From the NCBI GenBank assembly GCA_016705325.1, contig JADIYJ010000015.1, forward strand, positions 1-64,000: 64,000 bases of DNA, written 5' to 3'. The notes under the pieces were generated by a model, which had not been told where the DNA came from, did not search any database, and saw only the letters and a list, made by a program, of their open reading frames with translations. Of the stretch, positions 1 to 8,894 are shown in pieces; positions within the stretch are counted from its first letter, which is position 1, and each line of letters begins with the position of its first letter. The position numbers and the translations under genes are program-made. The DNA is from Pseudomonadota bacterium. GTDB lineage: Bacteria > Pseudomonadota > Gammaproteobacteria > Steroidobacterales > Steroidobacteraceae.

Positions 1-33
1 ATCGTGCTCGCCGAGCAGTTACACGTAAAGTAG
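1..33 (+). CDS. C-terminal end of a gene cut by the window edge
   Basis: Frame 1 is open from the first base and ends at TAG (31-33), encoding the tail IVLAEQLHVK. A clear hairpin terminator follows at 55-83, as expected after the last gene of a plus-strand transcript. The ten visible residues are too few to name a family. Confidence 0.45.
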   Translation: MVLAEQLHVK

Positions 34-54
34 ACGTCGATATCCGACATAAAG

Positions 55-83
55 AAGGCGCGCCAAAAGCGCGCCTTTTTTTA
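55..83. terminator. Bidirectional Rho-independent terminator
   Basis: AAGGCGCGC (55-63) pairs perfectly with GCGCGCCTT (69-77) across a 5-nt loop and is followed by a T run on the plus strand. On the minus strand the hairpin is followed by TTCTTT. It therefore can end both the truncated plus-strand gene and the convergent DUF6502 gene, whose TAA stop lies in the T run (81-83). Confidence 0.85.
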
Positions 84-932
84 TTGCTCGAGATTCTGCT
101 CGGGTCTTTGTAGGTCTGCCGCCTCGGGCCCCTCATAGTAAAACACACCTACTCCGCTAATGGGATCATCAGCGCTTTCGTTGACCACAACTTCTCTGGC
201 GGTAAGCCAGTCATCGATGGATTCGATGAAGCGTGTCGCTTCAGCCCTTGACCAAGTACGAAAAGCCTCACGATTCTCAGGGTTCAGCTTTGCATAGGCG
301 ATACGTTGGATAAATCCAGCAGACTTTCGGGCAGGGTTGGAGTTGTGATCGACGCCTGAAATAAACGGGAAGAGCATGCTCGACAATACGGTGATTGCTT
401 TCTCATCAAAATCACCGGGAATATAGTATCTCTTTGTCGGACGAAGCAGCCCGTTTTCCAGCTCCTGCACTGCAGCGGCGCGCAGAAGTTCAGCACGAAC
501 CGCCCCCGGCGGTACGTCACCGGCAACAGCCTTCACGAGTTCGGTAAAATTCGGACTCTCCCCTTCGAAACACAAATCCAAAGGGGAGCCATCAGGACCA
601 ACGAATCTCTGGTCGAAATGCCATGAGTGCAAAACGCGCGCTAGTGGTCCCGCATGGTCCGCCGCCCCACTCTTCGGACCGTACTTGACCAAGGTCATCT
701 CGGACACACGACGGACTTCCTTTCGGGAGAGTCCCGTTCTGACAGCGACGCGCGATGCATTGGTGACTCTCCCCTTTGCATCACGTTCAAGCAATGCCTC
801 ATGAACAAAAGCCGTCTTTGCGATTTCAGCAAAGCTTTTGTATGTCACGCCCGATCGAAGCATTACGCGAGCGAACGGGCGTAGACATGCGTACACCGTG
901 GCCATCAATCTCGACTGCACGTCGCTACTCAT
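81..932 (-). CDS. DUF6502 family protein
   Basis: A 283-aa cytosolic protein with no signal peptide or membrane segment. The N-terminal part (about residues 25-80, with TNASRVAVRTGLSRKEVRRV) looks like a winged-helix or helix-turn-helix unit, followed by an alpha-rich C-terminal half. I assign it to DUF6502 from memory of that family; no biochemical role is known to me. It lies 51 bp downstream of orn on the same strand but is visibly lower in G+C than its neighbours, which suggests recent acquisition. The ATG at 932 is the natural start and the stop sits in the terminator. Confidence 0.75.
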   Translation of the reverse strand: MSSDVQSRLMATVYACLRPFARVMLRSGVTYKSFAEIAKTAFVHEALLERDAKGRVTNASRVAVRTGLSRKEVRRVSEMTLVKYGPKSGAADHAGPLARVLHSWHFDQRFVGPDGSPLDLCFEGESPNFTELVKAVAGDVPPGAVRAELLRAAAVQELENGLLRPTKRYYIPGDFDEKAITVLSSMLFPFISGVDHNSNPARKSAGFIQRIAYAKLNPENREAFRTWSRAEATRFIESIDDWLTAREVVVNESADDPISGVGVFYYEGPEAADLQRPEQNLEQ

Positions 933-983
933 ATGGCAACCAGGTAATCACCCTCATCACGCCCATTTTTCTCGATCATCACC

Positions 984-1526
984 TCACGCCACCCGTAAGA
1001 AGTGCCGACGATAATGTTGCAACTCAATGATCGACTCGCGGATATCGTCCAGGGCAAGGTGTGTCGACGCTTTCTGAACCCCGGCCAGAACGTCTGGCGC
1101 CCAGCGCCGCGCCAGTTCTTTGACGGTGCTGACGTCGAGATTCCGGTAATGGAAAAACCTCTCGAGGGCAGGCATCTCGCGCGCAAGAAACCGGCGATCC
1201 TGACAGATGCTGTTGCCGCACATCGGCGAGGCTCCAGCCTCGGCGTGCTGCGCCAGGAAATCAAGTGTCCGCGACTCCGCGTCCCTCGCAGTAACCCGGC
1301 TGTCACGAACCCGCTGCAACAGGCCGGTGCCGCCATGCGTGGTCCTGTTCCATTCGTCCATCGCACCGAGCACGGCGGCGTCCTGGTGGATCGCAATTAC
1401 GGGGCCTTCCGCCACTAGATGCAGTGACGAGTCGGTGACGATCGTCGCGATCTCGATGATGCGATCGGCCATGGTGTCCAGGCCCGTCATCTCGAGGTCG
1501 ATCCAGATCAGATTGTCGGCTTTCAA
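984..1526 (-). CDS. orn: Oligoribonuclease
   Basis: A 3'-5' exoribonuclease of the DEDDh family that degrades 2-5 nt RNAs, and pGpG in c-di-GMP turnover. The three exonuclease motifs are present: DLEMTGLD near residue 10, GNSICQDRRF in the middle and HLALDDIRES near the C terminus with the catalytic His and Asp. Starting at the TTG (1526-1524) gives 180 aa, close to the usual 180 or so. An in-frame GTG at 1637 would add 37 unconserved residues and lies upstream of the apparent promoter, so I reject it. No clear Shine-Dalgarno precedes the TTG. It is divergent from the M48 protease gene. Confidence 0.9.
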   Translation of the reverse strand: MKADNLIWIDLEMTGLDTMADRIIEIATIVTDSSLHLVAEGPVIAIHQDAAVLGAMDEWNRTTHGGTGLLQRVRDSRVTARDAESRTLDFLAQHAEAGASPMCGNSICQDRRFLAREMPALERFFHYRNLDVSTVKELARRWAPDVLAGVQKASTHLALDDIRESIIELQHYRRHFLRVA

Positions 1527-1611
1527 GGTTAGACCAGGCAGCGAATCGGGCGAGGTTTTCGAACGGGGACCGGGGGCGTTCCGCGGCACCCCCGGCAGTC
1601 GATTGTGAGGG

Positions 1612-1620
1612 ATTCTAGCA
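1612..1620 (-). promoter_or_regulatory. Candidate extended -10 promoter for orn
   Basis: Read on the minus strand, TGC-TAGAAT is a good extended -10 element about 85 nt upstream of the TTG start of orn. No good -35 hexamer is seen at the usual spacing. Transcription starting here would exclude the upstream GTG as start codon. Inferred from consensus only. Confidence 0.4.
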
Positions 1621-1677
1621 AAGGCTAAGCTCCGCACCCTTCATGGAACACACACCAGCGTCAAATCCGTCACCCAG

Positions 1678-2970
1678 ATGCCCCATTGGATGACCATTGC
1701 CTTCCTGACGGCCCTTGCGTTGCACGTTCTAGTGCAACTCTGGCTGTCCCATCGGCAGACCCGCCATGTCGCGGCTCGCCGGCACGAAGTCCCGCCCGCC
1801 TTTGCCGATGCTGTCAGCGCAGCGGAGCATGCGAAAGCCGCCGATTACACGGTTGCCAGGCAGCGTCTTGGCCGGCTCGATCTGGTCTACGACGCCATCG
1901 TGCTGCTGATCCTGACGCTGGGCGGGGGGATCGCTGCGCTTGGTCGACTCGCCACCGCAATTGCGGGCCAGAACCCCATCGGCTCAGGAACGCTGCACGT
2001 GCTGCTGGCGCTGCTGGCGATGAGCCTGGCTTCGCTGCCAATTTCGGTCTGGCGAACGTTCGTGCTCGAAGCTCGCTTCGGCTTCAATCGGACGACTGCA
2101 GCCGTCTTCGTGGCCGACCTGCTGAAGGGAGCAGTACTCGGCGGGTTGCTGGGGGGAAGCGTCGTCGCGCTCGTGCTCTGGACGATGGCGGCCAGCGGCA
2201 CGCGCTGGTGGCTGGTGGCGTGGGCCGTGTGGATGGCAATTTCACTGCTGCTGCTATGGGCCTGGCCGCGCTGGATCGCGGGCTTCTTCAACAAGTTCAC
2301 CCCGCTGACGGATGCAGCCCTGCGCGAACGCATCGATGCCCTGCTCGCCCGTTGTGACTTCCACGCGCGCGACGTGTACGTCATGGACGGATCGAAGCGA
2401 TCCGCGCACGGCAACGCCTATTTCACCGGGCTTGGCCGCGAGAAGCGCATCGTCTTCTACGACACCTTGCTGCAGTCGCTCTCGCCGGTACAGGTCGAGG
2501 CCGTGCTTGCCCACGAGCTCGCGCACTTCAAGCTCAGGCACATCCCGCAGCGGCTGCTCGTGAGCGCCGCCACGTCGCTCGCAGGCTTCGCCCTGCTGGG
2601 ATGGTTGTCCGCGCAGGACTGGTTCTACGCTGCACTGGGGGTCGATCGGCCCGGCAGTTCGGCCGCCCTGCTGCTGTTCATCCTGGTGCTGCCCGCGTTC
2701 ACCTGGCTCCTCACGCCACTCGGTGCCGCGTGGTCGCGGCGCCACGAGTTCCAGGCCGACGCCTTCGCCGCCCGCTTCAGCAACGGTCCAGAATTGGGTC
2801 GCGCGCTGGTCCGCCTGTATCGCGAAAACGCGAGCACGCTGACGCCCGACCCGTGGTATTCCGTGTTCTACGACTCGCACCCGCCGCCGGTCGTCCGGAT
2901 TTCCCGGCTCGTCAATCCGGGCGGCGAGCCAGACCCCCTCGCCACCGGGCCGGCTTTCTCGTCCACGTGA
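1678..2970 (+). CDS. M48 family (Ste24/CAAX-type) metallopeptidase
   Basis: A 430-aa integral membrane zinc protease. The zinc motif HELAH sits near residue 279 within VLAHELAHFKLRH; a further metal-binding Glu is expected in RRHEFQADAFA near residue 355. Several hydrophobic segments precede and flank the catalytic domain, as in Ste24/CAAX prenyl protease 1 homologues. The true bacterial substrate is unknown; membrane-protein quality control is the usual suggestion. Its TGA overlaps the GTG of rsgA, so the two are co-translated. Confidence 0.9.
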   Translation: MPHWMTIAFLTALALHVLVQLWLSHRQTRHVAARRHEVPPAFADAVSAAEHAKAADYTVARQRLGRLDLVYDAIVLLILTLGGGIAALGRLATAIAGQNPIGSGTLHVLLALLAMSLASLPISVWRTFVLEARFGFNRTTAAVFVADLLKGAVLGGLLGGSVVALVLWTMAASGTRWWLVAWAVWMAISLLLLWAWPRWIAGFFNKFTPLTDAALRERIDALLARCDFHARDVYVMDGSKRSAHGNAYFTGLGREKRIVFYDTLLQSLSPVQVEAVLAHELAHFKLRHIPQRLLVSAATSLAGFALLGWLSAQDWFYAALGVDRPGSSAALLLFILVLPAFTWLLTPLGAAWSRRHEFQADAFAARFSNGPELGRALVRLYRENASTLTPDPWYSVFYDSHPPPVVRISRLVNPGGEPDPLATGPAFSST

Positions 2971-3956
2971 GTACGCGTCGCCGCAGCGAACGACCGGCCG
3001 GCCGCGCTGGCAGCAGCTCCATGCCGGCACCAGTCACCGAGAGGCGGACGGGCTGCGTGGTCGAGTCCTATGGCCGCCGCGTCGTGGTGTTGTCGTCGGA
3101 CACGGCAGAGCGACTGTCCTGCAAGATCCGTGGCCGCCGAACCGAGGTTGTCGCCGGTGACCTGGTCCGCCTCGAGCCCGAATCCACGGCCGCCGACGGA
3201 CATTGGGTCGTGGCGGAGCGACTGCCCCGCCGCAACGTCCTGCAGCGGACCGACAGCCGGGGTGGCGTCGAAGACATTGCGTCGAACCTGGACCAGCTCG
3301 GCATCGTCGTGGCGCCTCGCCCCACCTGCGACCCGTTCATCATCGACCGCTACCTGGCCGGGGCGGGGTATGCGGGAATCGACGCCCTGCTGATCCTGAA
3401 CAAGCAGGACCTGATCGGTGCCGGCGAGTTCGGCCCCGAGGAATTCGCCTTCATCGACACCTACCGGCGGATCGGGATACCGGTGGTCACGGTCTCCGCC
3501 AGGCACGGCACCGGCCTGGATGCGCTCAAGGAGCGCCTGCACGGCCGCCGCACGCTCCTGGCGGGCCAGTCGGGGGTCGGGAAGTCGTCGTTGACCAACG
3601 CCCTCTGCGAGGGTGCCTACCGGGCCACTTCGGACCTGTCGGTCGGGTCGGGCCAGGGCAAGCACACCACCGTGTCGTCCGTGATCGTGCAGCTGCCCTG
3701 GGGCGAGCTGACCGACTCCCCGGGCGTCCGGGATTACGCCCCCCCGGTCGCCCCCCTGCCCGACGTCCAAAGGGGCTATCTGGAGATCATCCAGCGGGCT
3801 CCCGGCTGCCGGTTCCAGAATTGCCTGCACCTGCGGGAGCCGCAGTGCGCCGTCCAGGCGGCCGTCGAAGCCGGGGAGATTGACCCCCGGCGGCTCGAAA
3901 GTTATCGGCGGCTGGTCAACCTGACCCGCCAGCTCGACGAGAAACGGGGCTGGTAG
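2967..3956 (+). CDS. rsgA: Ribosome small subunit-dependent GTPase A
   Basis: Circularly permuted GTPase that acts in late 30S subunit maturation. In order there is an OB-fold N-terminal domain, G4 (NKQD), G1 P-loop GQSGVGKSS, G3 DSPGV, and a C-terminal zinc module with Cys and His residues around CRFQNCLHLREPQC. The GTG at 2967 overlaps the preceding stop by 4 bp (GTGA) and gives 329 aa, near the family's usual size. An in-frame ATG at 3021 would give 311 aa and is the alternative. Confidence 0.93.
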   Translation: MSTRRRSERPAGRAGSSSMPAPVTERRTGCVVESYGRRVVVLSSDTAERLSCKIRGRRTEVVAGDLVRLEPESTAADGHWVVAERLPRRNVLQRTDSRGGVEDIASNLDQLGIVVAPRPTCDPFIIDRYLAGAGYAGIDALLILNKQDLIGAGEFGPEEFAFIDTYRRIGIPVVTVSARHGTGLDALKERLHGRRTLLAGQSGVGKSSLTNALCEGAYRATSDLSVGSGQGKHTTVSSVIVQLPWGELTDSPGVRDYAPPVAPLPDVQRGYLEIIQRAPGCRFQNCLHLREPQCAVQAAVEAGEIDPRRLESYRRLVNLTRQLDEKRGW

Positions 3957-4013
3957 GGACCGATTTCCCCACCCGTCCAGGCGGGGTCGGTGGGTCGCCG
4001 CAGCCGGTCGGAC

Positions 4014-4022
4014 TGGTATGAT
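4014..4022 (+). promoter_or_regulatory. Candidate extended -10 promoter for etfBA
   Basis: TGG-TATGAT lies about 38 bp upstream of the GTG start of etfB, in the 104-bp gap after rsgA. No convincing -35 is visible at 17 bp, which is common for extended -10 promoters. Consensus-based inference only. Confidence 0.4.
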
Positions 4023-4060
4023 GCTGCATTGCAAAGACCCAGCTGAACAGGAGTGAGCGC

Positions 4061-4810
4061 GTGCGCAGAATCATGGTCGGTGTCAAACGCGTCGTGGACT
4101 ACAACGTCCGCATCCGTGTCAAACCGGACAACACGGGCGTCATCACCGAAGGCGTCAAGATGAGCATCAACCCCTTCGATGAAATCGCGCTGGAACAGGC
4201 GCTGCGCATCAAGGAACAGGGCCTGGCCGACGAAGTGCTGGCCGTCAGCATCGGCCCGGCCGACACCCAGCAGCAGCTGCGCACGGCACTCGCAATGGGC
4301 GCCGACCGCGCGATCCTGGTGCAGACCGACGCTGCCATGGCGCCGTTGTCGATCGCAAGGGTCTTCCAGAAAGTCGCCGAGGCCGAGCAGCCGTTCCTGA
4401 CGCTGCTGGGCAAGCAGGCCATCGACGAGGACAATGGCCAGACCGCCCAGATGCTCGCCGCCCTGCTCGACCGTCCGCAGGCAACCTCCTGCTCGAAAGT
4501 CGACATTGCCGATGGCAAGGCCACGGTGACGCGTGAAGTCGACAGCGGCCTCGAGACCCTCGAGGTCGACCTGCCGGCCGTGCTGTCGGTCGACCTGCGC
4601 CTGAACGAGCCGCGCTACGTGAAACTGCCGGACATCATGAAGGCGAAGAAGAAGCCGCTCGACATCAAGAGCGTCGCCGACTACGGCGTCACTGAAGGCG
4701 CGGCGTTCAAGACCGTCAAGGTCGATCCGCCGCCGAGCCGGCAGAAAGGCATCATCGTCAAGGACGTCGCCGAACTCGTCGGCGTGCTGCAGCAGAAGGG
4801 GTTGGTCTGA
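4061..4810 (+). CDS. etfB: Electron transfer flavoprotein subunit beta
   Basis: A 249-aa AMP-binding subunit of the soluble EtfAB heterodimer, which takes electrons from acyl-CoA and other dehydrogenases to ETF-ubiquinone oxidoreductase. The N terminus (VGVKRVVDYNVRIRVK) and the internal stretch VDLPAVLSVDLRLNEPRY are typical of EtfB. The GTG start at 4061 follows GGAG (4050-4053) by 7 nt. Its TGA overlaps the ATG of etfA (ATGA), so the two subunits are translationally coupled. Confidence 0.95.
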   Translation: MRRIMVGVKRVVDYNVRIRVKPDNTGVITEGVKMSINPFDEIALEQALRIKEQGLADEVLAVSIGPADTQQQLRTALAMGADRAILVQTDAAMAPLSIARVFQKVAEAEQPFLTLLGKQAIDEDNGQTAQMLAALLDRPQATSCSKVDIADGKATVTREVDSGLETLEVDLPAVLSVDLRLNEPRYVKLPDIMKAKKKPLDIKSVADYGVTEGAAFKTVKVDPPPSRQKGIIVKDVAELVGVLQQKGLV

Positions 4811-5751
4811 TGAGCAAGATTCTGATCGTCGCCGAACACGACGGCGGGAAGCTGAACGCCAGCACGGCGAAGAGCGTCACCTGCGCCGCCAGAATCCCGG
4901 GCGCCACCATCGACGTCGCCGTTCTGGCGGCCGATGCTGCGGCCATCGCCGCCGCAGCGGCAGCGCTCGCGGGAGTCAGCAAGGTGCTCGTGGTCGAGAA
5001 CCCGGCCAACAAGGAGCCGCTCTCGGCGGTTCTGGCGCCGCAGATTGCGAAGCTGGCGGCCGGCTACACGCACGTGTTCGGTCCGTCGACGACGTTTGGC
5101 AAGGACGTCATGCCGCGCGTCGCGGCGCTGCTCGGCGTCAGCCAGGTTTCGGACATCATGGCGGTGGATGGCTCGCACACGTTCAAGCGCCCGATCTACG
5201 CGGGCAACGCGATCCTCACCGTCGAAGCGCCGGCGGGCGCCCCGGTCGTCGCCACCGTGCGCGTCGCCTCGTTCGAAGCGGCTGCCGCAAGCGGCAGCGC
5301 GGCCATCGAAAAGGTGGACCCGGGTGCCGCCCTGCCCACGCACACGCGCTTCGTGTCGCGTTCGGGCGCTTCGACCGGGCGTCCGGACCTGCAGTCGGCC
5401 GCCAAGGTCGTCTCGGGTGGCCGTGCACTCGGCAGCGCGGAGAACTTCAAGCTGATCTATTCGCTCGCCGACAAGCTCGGTGCGGCGGTCGGTGCGTCGC
5501 GCGCTGCAGTCGATGCGGGCTACGTCCCGAACGACCTGCAGGTCGGCCAGACCGGCAAGATCATTGCGCCGCAGGTGTACTTCGCGATCGGCATCTCGGG
5601 CGCGATCCAGCACATGACCGGCATCAAGGACGCGCGCACGATCGTCGCGATCAACAAGGACGGCGAAGCGCCGATCTTCGAGAGCGCGGACATCGGCCTC
5701 GTCGGCGACCTGTTCACGATCGTGCCGGAGCTGGAGAAAGCACTCGGCTGA
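4810..5751 (+). CDS. etfA: Electron transfer flavoprotein subunit alpha
   Basis: A 313-aa FAD-binding partner of EtfB. The conserved C-terminal FAD domain is intact, with SGAIQHMTGIKDA and AINKDGEAPIF followed by the usual DIGLVGDLF tail. Length matches the family. A strong Rho-independent terminator 20 bp downstream closes the two-gene operon. Confidence 0.95.
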   Translation: MSKILIVAEHDGGKLNASTAKSVTCAARIPGATIDVAVLAADAAAIAAAAAALAGVSKVLVVENPANKEPLSAVLAPQIAKLAAGYTHVFGPSTTFGKDVMPRVAALLGVSQVSDIMAVDGSHTFKRPIYAGNAILTVEAPAGAPVVATVRVASFEAAAASGSAAIEKVDPGAALPTHTRFVSRSGASTGRPDLQSAAKVVSGGRALGSAENFKLIYSLADKLGAAVGASRAAVDAGYVPNDLQVGQTGKIIAPQVYFAIGISGAIQHMTGIKDARTIVAINKDGEAPIFESADIGLVGDLFTIVPELEKALG

Positions 5752-5771
5752 TCGGCATCCTGCGCCAGGTG

Positions 5772-5809
5772 AAGGCCCGGTGATCGCGAGGTCCCCGGGC
5801 CTTTTCTTT
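5772..5809 (+). terminator. Rho-independent terminator of etfBA
   Basis: AAGGCCCGG (5772-5780) pairs with CCGGGCCTT (5795-5803) and is followed by TTCTTT, just after the etfA stop codon. Confidence 0.85.
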
Positions 5810-5838
5810 GTCGTCCTGGAGTCGGTTGACAGGTCGCT

Positions 5839-6960
5839 TCAGTAGCTGCCGCTGGCGCCACCACCGCCAGATCGCCCGCCGCCAGGGGTGACGGGGGGCT
5901 CCGAGCGCGGCAGCTCGGGGGCCGTGCGCTGCGCGAGCACCGCGGCACCCGCGGTCTGCAGCAGGTCGAGCGGTCCCTCGCGGTGAGTCACCGCCGCGGA
6001 GGTGATTCCATTGCGCGGCTCACGCAGGTAACGGTCCAGCGCCCACCCAGCAACCAGCGCTGCCAGTCCGTAGAGGATGAGCCAGGTCTCCGTCGCAAGC
6101 GCTGTGGCCAGACGCAACTCCATTGCGAGGCAGGCGACACAGCCCATGAAGCCGAGCAGCGGCGCGTGTCGTCGTCGGCGCAGGCCCACAACCAGCATAG
6201 CGACGGCGAGCACGAGCAGCAGTGCTGCCGCCGCCAGCCGCACCGTTCCGCCGGCACCCGGAATCTGCGCGGCTTCATAGACGTTCCAGGTGGCGGGCCG
6301 CGCGTAGGCAGCGACCGGCAGTGTCGCGACCAGCCAGTCGAGCATCCGGTCGTGCGACGGCCGACGGTACGCGCGCGTGCCCAGTACCAGCGCAAGCATC
6401 GCGAGCGTGCAACCGACGACAACCGTCGCCACGCCGCTGCCGATCGCAGGCTCTAACGCACGTGCGACGGGCGTTGCCCCGACCCAGTAGACGAACGCAA
6501 TGACAGCGCCGCTGGTGACCAGTGGATTCAACAGCCGCAGCCCGGCAGCACCCACGGCCACGATCAGCACCAGCGTCTCCAGGGTGCCCCCGGCGAAGCC
6601 AGATCGCGGCGCAATGACTGTGGTGAGCCAGACGCCGATCATCAGGGCCCCACCGACACAGAGGCCCTCCTCGACGCCGGACGCGTGCAGGCGCTTTGCG
6701 ACGGCCAGCCACTCGGCGGCCAGCGCGGCGATGACTCCCGCGACGAGCAAGGTGGTCTCGTCGCGGAAGCCGAGAACTCCGAGGATCAAGGCAGCCGCGA
6801 TCAGCCCCAGCAGGAAGAGCGCGGTGCGCGCGAGCAGGCCAGTGCTGCGCCAGCCGCCGGCACGTTCGGCGACGATGGCGCGCGGTACCGCAGCGCCGAG
6901 CCGGGACTCCACCTCGAGCCAGCGCTCTTCCGCCGGTGACGGCCGCCAACGGCTCCTCAT
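5839..6960 (-). CDS. Polytopic membrane protein, DUF4401-like, with Gly-rich tail
   Basis: A 373-aa protein with about ten hydrophobic segments between residues 45 and 330. The ATG at 6960 overlaps the stop of the DUF2157 gene (ATGA), which fixes the start; the frame stays open upstream but that part is a shadow of the neighbour. The pairing with DUF2157 suggests DUF4401, from memory. It ends with GGGRSGGGGASGSY, a Gly-rich terminus also seen on some TPM/DUF2207-type membrane proteins. Function unknown; the two proteins probably act together in the inner membrane. Confidence 0.7.
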   Translation of the reverse strand: MRSRWRPSPAEERWLEVESRLGAAVPRAIVAERAGGWRSTGLLARTALFLLGLIAAALILGVLGFRDETTLLVAGVIAALAAEWLAVAKRLHASGVEEGLCVGGALMIGVWLTTVIAPRSGFAGGTLETLVLIVAVGAAGLRLLNPLVTSGAVIAFVYWVGATPVARALEPAIGSGVATVVVGCTLAMLALVLGTRAYRRPSHDRMLDWLVATLPVAAYARPATWNVYEAAQIPGAGGTVRLAAAALLLVLAVAMLVVGLRRRRHAPLLGFMGCVACLAMELRLATALATETWLILYGLAALVAGWALDRYLREPRNGITSAAVTHREGPLDLLQTAGAAVLAQRTAPELPRSEPPVTPGGGRSGGGGASGSY

Positions 6961-7904
6961 GGACCGGGCTCGCGCAGGTTTCGGCGCAGCTGCCACAGCG
7001 CGGCTGCCGCGGCGCAGACGACGATCAGCACGAAACCGAACGACGCGGTCATGCCGTGCAGACGCGGTACCACCACGGCACAGATGCCGATAGCGGCATA
7101 CACCATGCCGTACACGAGGTACGCCTCGCGGCCGGTCTGCAGTCCGCGACGGACCGACCCATAGGCGAACGCCGCCAGCAACGGCAGCCCGGCCGCGAGC
7201 CACGGCCACTCGAGGCACCACGACAGCGTGCCCCAGAATGCCAGGTTGGCGGCAAAGTGATCGAACACGCTGCCGAAGGACGTCTCCGGACGCACGCGGC
7301 GGTCGGTGTAACGCCAGGCGGCAATCACTGCGGCGCACGCGAGAGCACGGGCGCCGAGCGACGGCGTCGAATACGAGAATTGCAGCACTTCGCCAGCTGC
7401 GACACCCACGCCGAACCAGCCGACGAGCGACGTGAGTGACGCGGCAAGCACGAGCGGCGAGGCAAAGGCGTAGGCGATGCCCGCGTGGACGACCGCCAGC
7501 AGCAGCAGGTGCCACGACCACCAGGGGCCGAGCAGCGTGAACTGACGCTCGGCGTAGGCGAGTCCCGCACTGCCGAGCAGCACGGCGAGGAGCAGCAGGT
7601 AATCGCCCGCGACGGTGAGCGCCCTGCCCGCGAGCTTCGCGCGCAGGGCAGGCACGCCGCACGCAGCCGCAGCGAATGCAATCATCAGCACGATGGCCAG
7701 GGGGCCGATCCGGTCGAGATTGCGCGCCAGCAGGATACCCACGCCGGCCATCACCAGCAGCACGCCTGCGTACAGGGTTGCGCGCAGCTCCAGCTGCAGG
7801 GAGAACACCGCCCCGCGATCAAGGGCCAGGGCGTTGCCTGCTGTGGCGTCGTCGATGATGCCTTCGGCCCGCAGGGTCCGCAGTTCCGACTCGAGCGTAT
7901 GCAT
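6957..7904 (-). CDS. DUF2157 domain-containing membrane protein
   Basis: A 315-aa protein. A short soluble N terminus (ESELRTLRAEGIIDDATA) resembles the DUF2157 head, and is followed by about nine transmembrane segments. It is first of a two-gene unit with the gene at 5839-6960. No enzymatic motif is visible and the function is unknown. Confidence 0.75.
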   Translation of the reverse strand: MHTLESELRTLRAEGIIDDATAGNALALDRGAVFSLQLELRATLYAGVLLVMAGVGILLARNLDRIGPLAIVLMIAFAAAACGVPALRAKLAGRALTVAGDYLLLLAVLLGSAGLAYAERQFTLLGPWWSWHLLLLAVVHAGIAYAFASPLVLAASLTSLVGWFGVGVAAGEVLQFSYSTPSLGARALACAAVIAAWRYTDRRVRPETSFGSVFDHFAANLAFWGTLSWCLEWPWLAAGLPLLAAFAYGSVRRGLQTGREAYLVYGMVYAAIGICAVVVPRLHGMTASFGFVLIVVCAAAAALWQLRRNLREPGP

Positions 7905-7939
7905 GGCTATGGGTCAGGGCGTGACCTGTCCGGCCCGCC

Positions 7940-8338
7940 TCATCCGAAGGAACGGACCAGCAAATGACCGCTGAGCACCAGGATCGAGGTCCACGAAATC
8001 ACCGAGCCGTGGAACCGGCCGAACGACGTCGCGCGCGCTGTGCTGAGCCCGTACGCATGCAGCACGCGACCGGCCACGAACGCAGCGCCGAGCAGGTGCA
8101 GGAACCAGAACGCGGCGCCACCCAGTTCGGCGAGCAGCAGGAGAATCAGGAACGTCGGCGTGTACTCGGTGAAATTGCCATGCACACGCACCGGCTGCTC
8201 GAGCGCCGAGCCCTCGCCCATGCCGAGCGCAATCCTGCGCCCACGACGCAGGCGCACGATGTTGAGGGCAAGTGCGATGAGCATCGCGCCGCAGATCGCG
8301 GCATAGAGCATCGTCACGACGGGTGCGTTGAAATTCAT
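7940..8338 (-). CDS. MAPEG family membrane protein
   Basis: A 132-aa protein with four hydrophobic helices, matching the MAPEG fold (membrane-associated eicosanoid/glutathione metabolism). The stretch RVHGNFTEYTPTFLILL carries the Glu and Asn positions typical of bacterial MAPEG proteins. It may be a glutathione-dependent membrane enzyme; the substrate is unknown. It lies between the peroxiredoxin and DUF2157 genes on the same strand. Confidence 0.85.
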   Translation of the reverse strand: MNFNAPVVTMLYAAICGAMLIALALNIVRLRRGRRIALGMGEGSALEQPVRVHGNFTEYTPTFLILLLLAELGGAAFWFLHLLGAAFVAGRVLHAYGLSTARATSFGRFHGSVISWTSILVLSGHLLVRSFG

Positions 8339-8411
8339 CGGCGAAGCTCCAATGCACGAACGGCGTGCCGGGAAGCACGCCGCTGCGCAGGTCGTTGGTG
8401 AGCCCGAAGAG

Positions 8412-8894
8412 TTACAGCTGGCTCAGGACGTAGTCGGCGCTCGAAACCTTGAACTCGCCCGGACCTTCGACGAACAGCCCGGTGACCGTGCCGTCTTTCG
8501 CGATGATCGCGAAACGCTGGCCGCGCATACCCATGCCGAAGCCGCTCGCGTTGAGTTCCAGCCCGAGCACCCTGGCGTATTCCGCGTTGCCGTCGGCCAG
8601 CATCAGTACGCCGTCGCCGACGTTCGCGTGCTTGCCCCACGCGTTCATCACGAACACGTCGTTCACGGCCATGCACGCGATCGTGTCGACGCCCCTGGCC
8701 TTGATCGCGCCGGCCTTCTCGACGAAACCCGGCAGGTGCCTGGCGTCGCAGGTGGGCGTGAATGCACCGGGCACGGAAAACAGCACGACCGTCTTGCCAG
8801 CGAAGAGCTGGTCTGTGGTCAGGTTCTGCGGGCCGTCCTTGGTCATCGTCTTGAACGTGCCGACGGGCATCTTGTCGCCCGTTTTGATGGTCAT
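8412..8894 (-). CDS. Peroxiredoxin, Prx5 (AhpE/PrxII-like redoxin) type
   Basis: A 160-aa cytosolic thiol peroxidase. The peroxidatic motif PGAFTPTCDARHLPGF places the catalytic Cys at residue 49; a second Cys at 74 is the position used by many Prx5 proteins. It reduces H2O2 and organic hydroperoxides with glutathione/glutaredoxin or thioredoxin. The ATG at 8894 has a GGAGG 8 nt upstream; a longer in-frame GTG at 8909 overlaps that ribosome binding site and is less likely. Confidence 0.92.
   Translation of the reverse strand: MTIKTGDKMPVGTFKTMTKDGPQNLTTDQLFAGKTVVLFSVPGAFTPTCDARHLPGFVEKAGAIKARGVDTIACMAVNDVFVMNAWGKHANVGDGVLMLADGNAEYARVLGLELNASGFGMGMRGQRFAIIAKDGTVTGLFVEGPGEFKVSSADYVLSQL

Noticed and set aside
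1527..1637. Longer orn starting at GTG 1637
   Set aside because: The added residues are unconserved and lie upstream of the likely promoter.
2868..4034. 388-aa open frame antisense to rsgA
   Set aside because: Low-complexity Gly/Ala/Arg/Asp shadow; rsgA motifs are intact.
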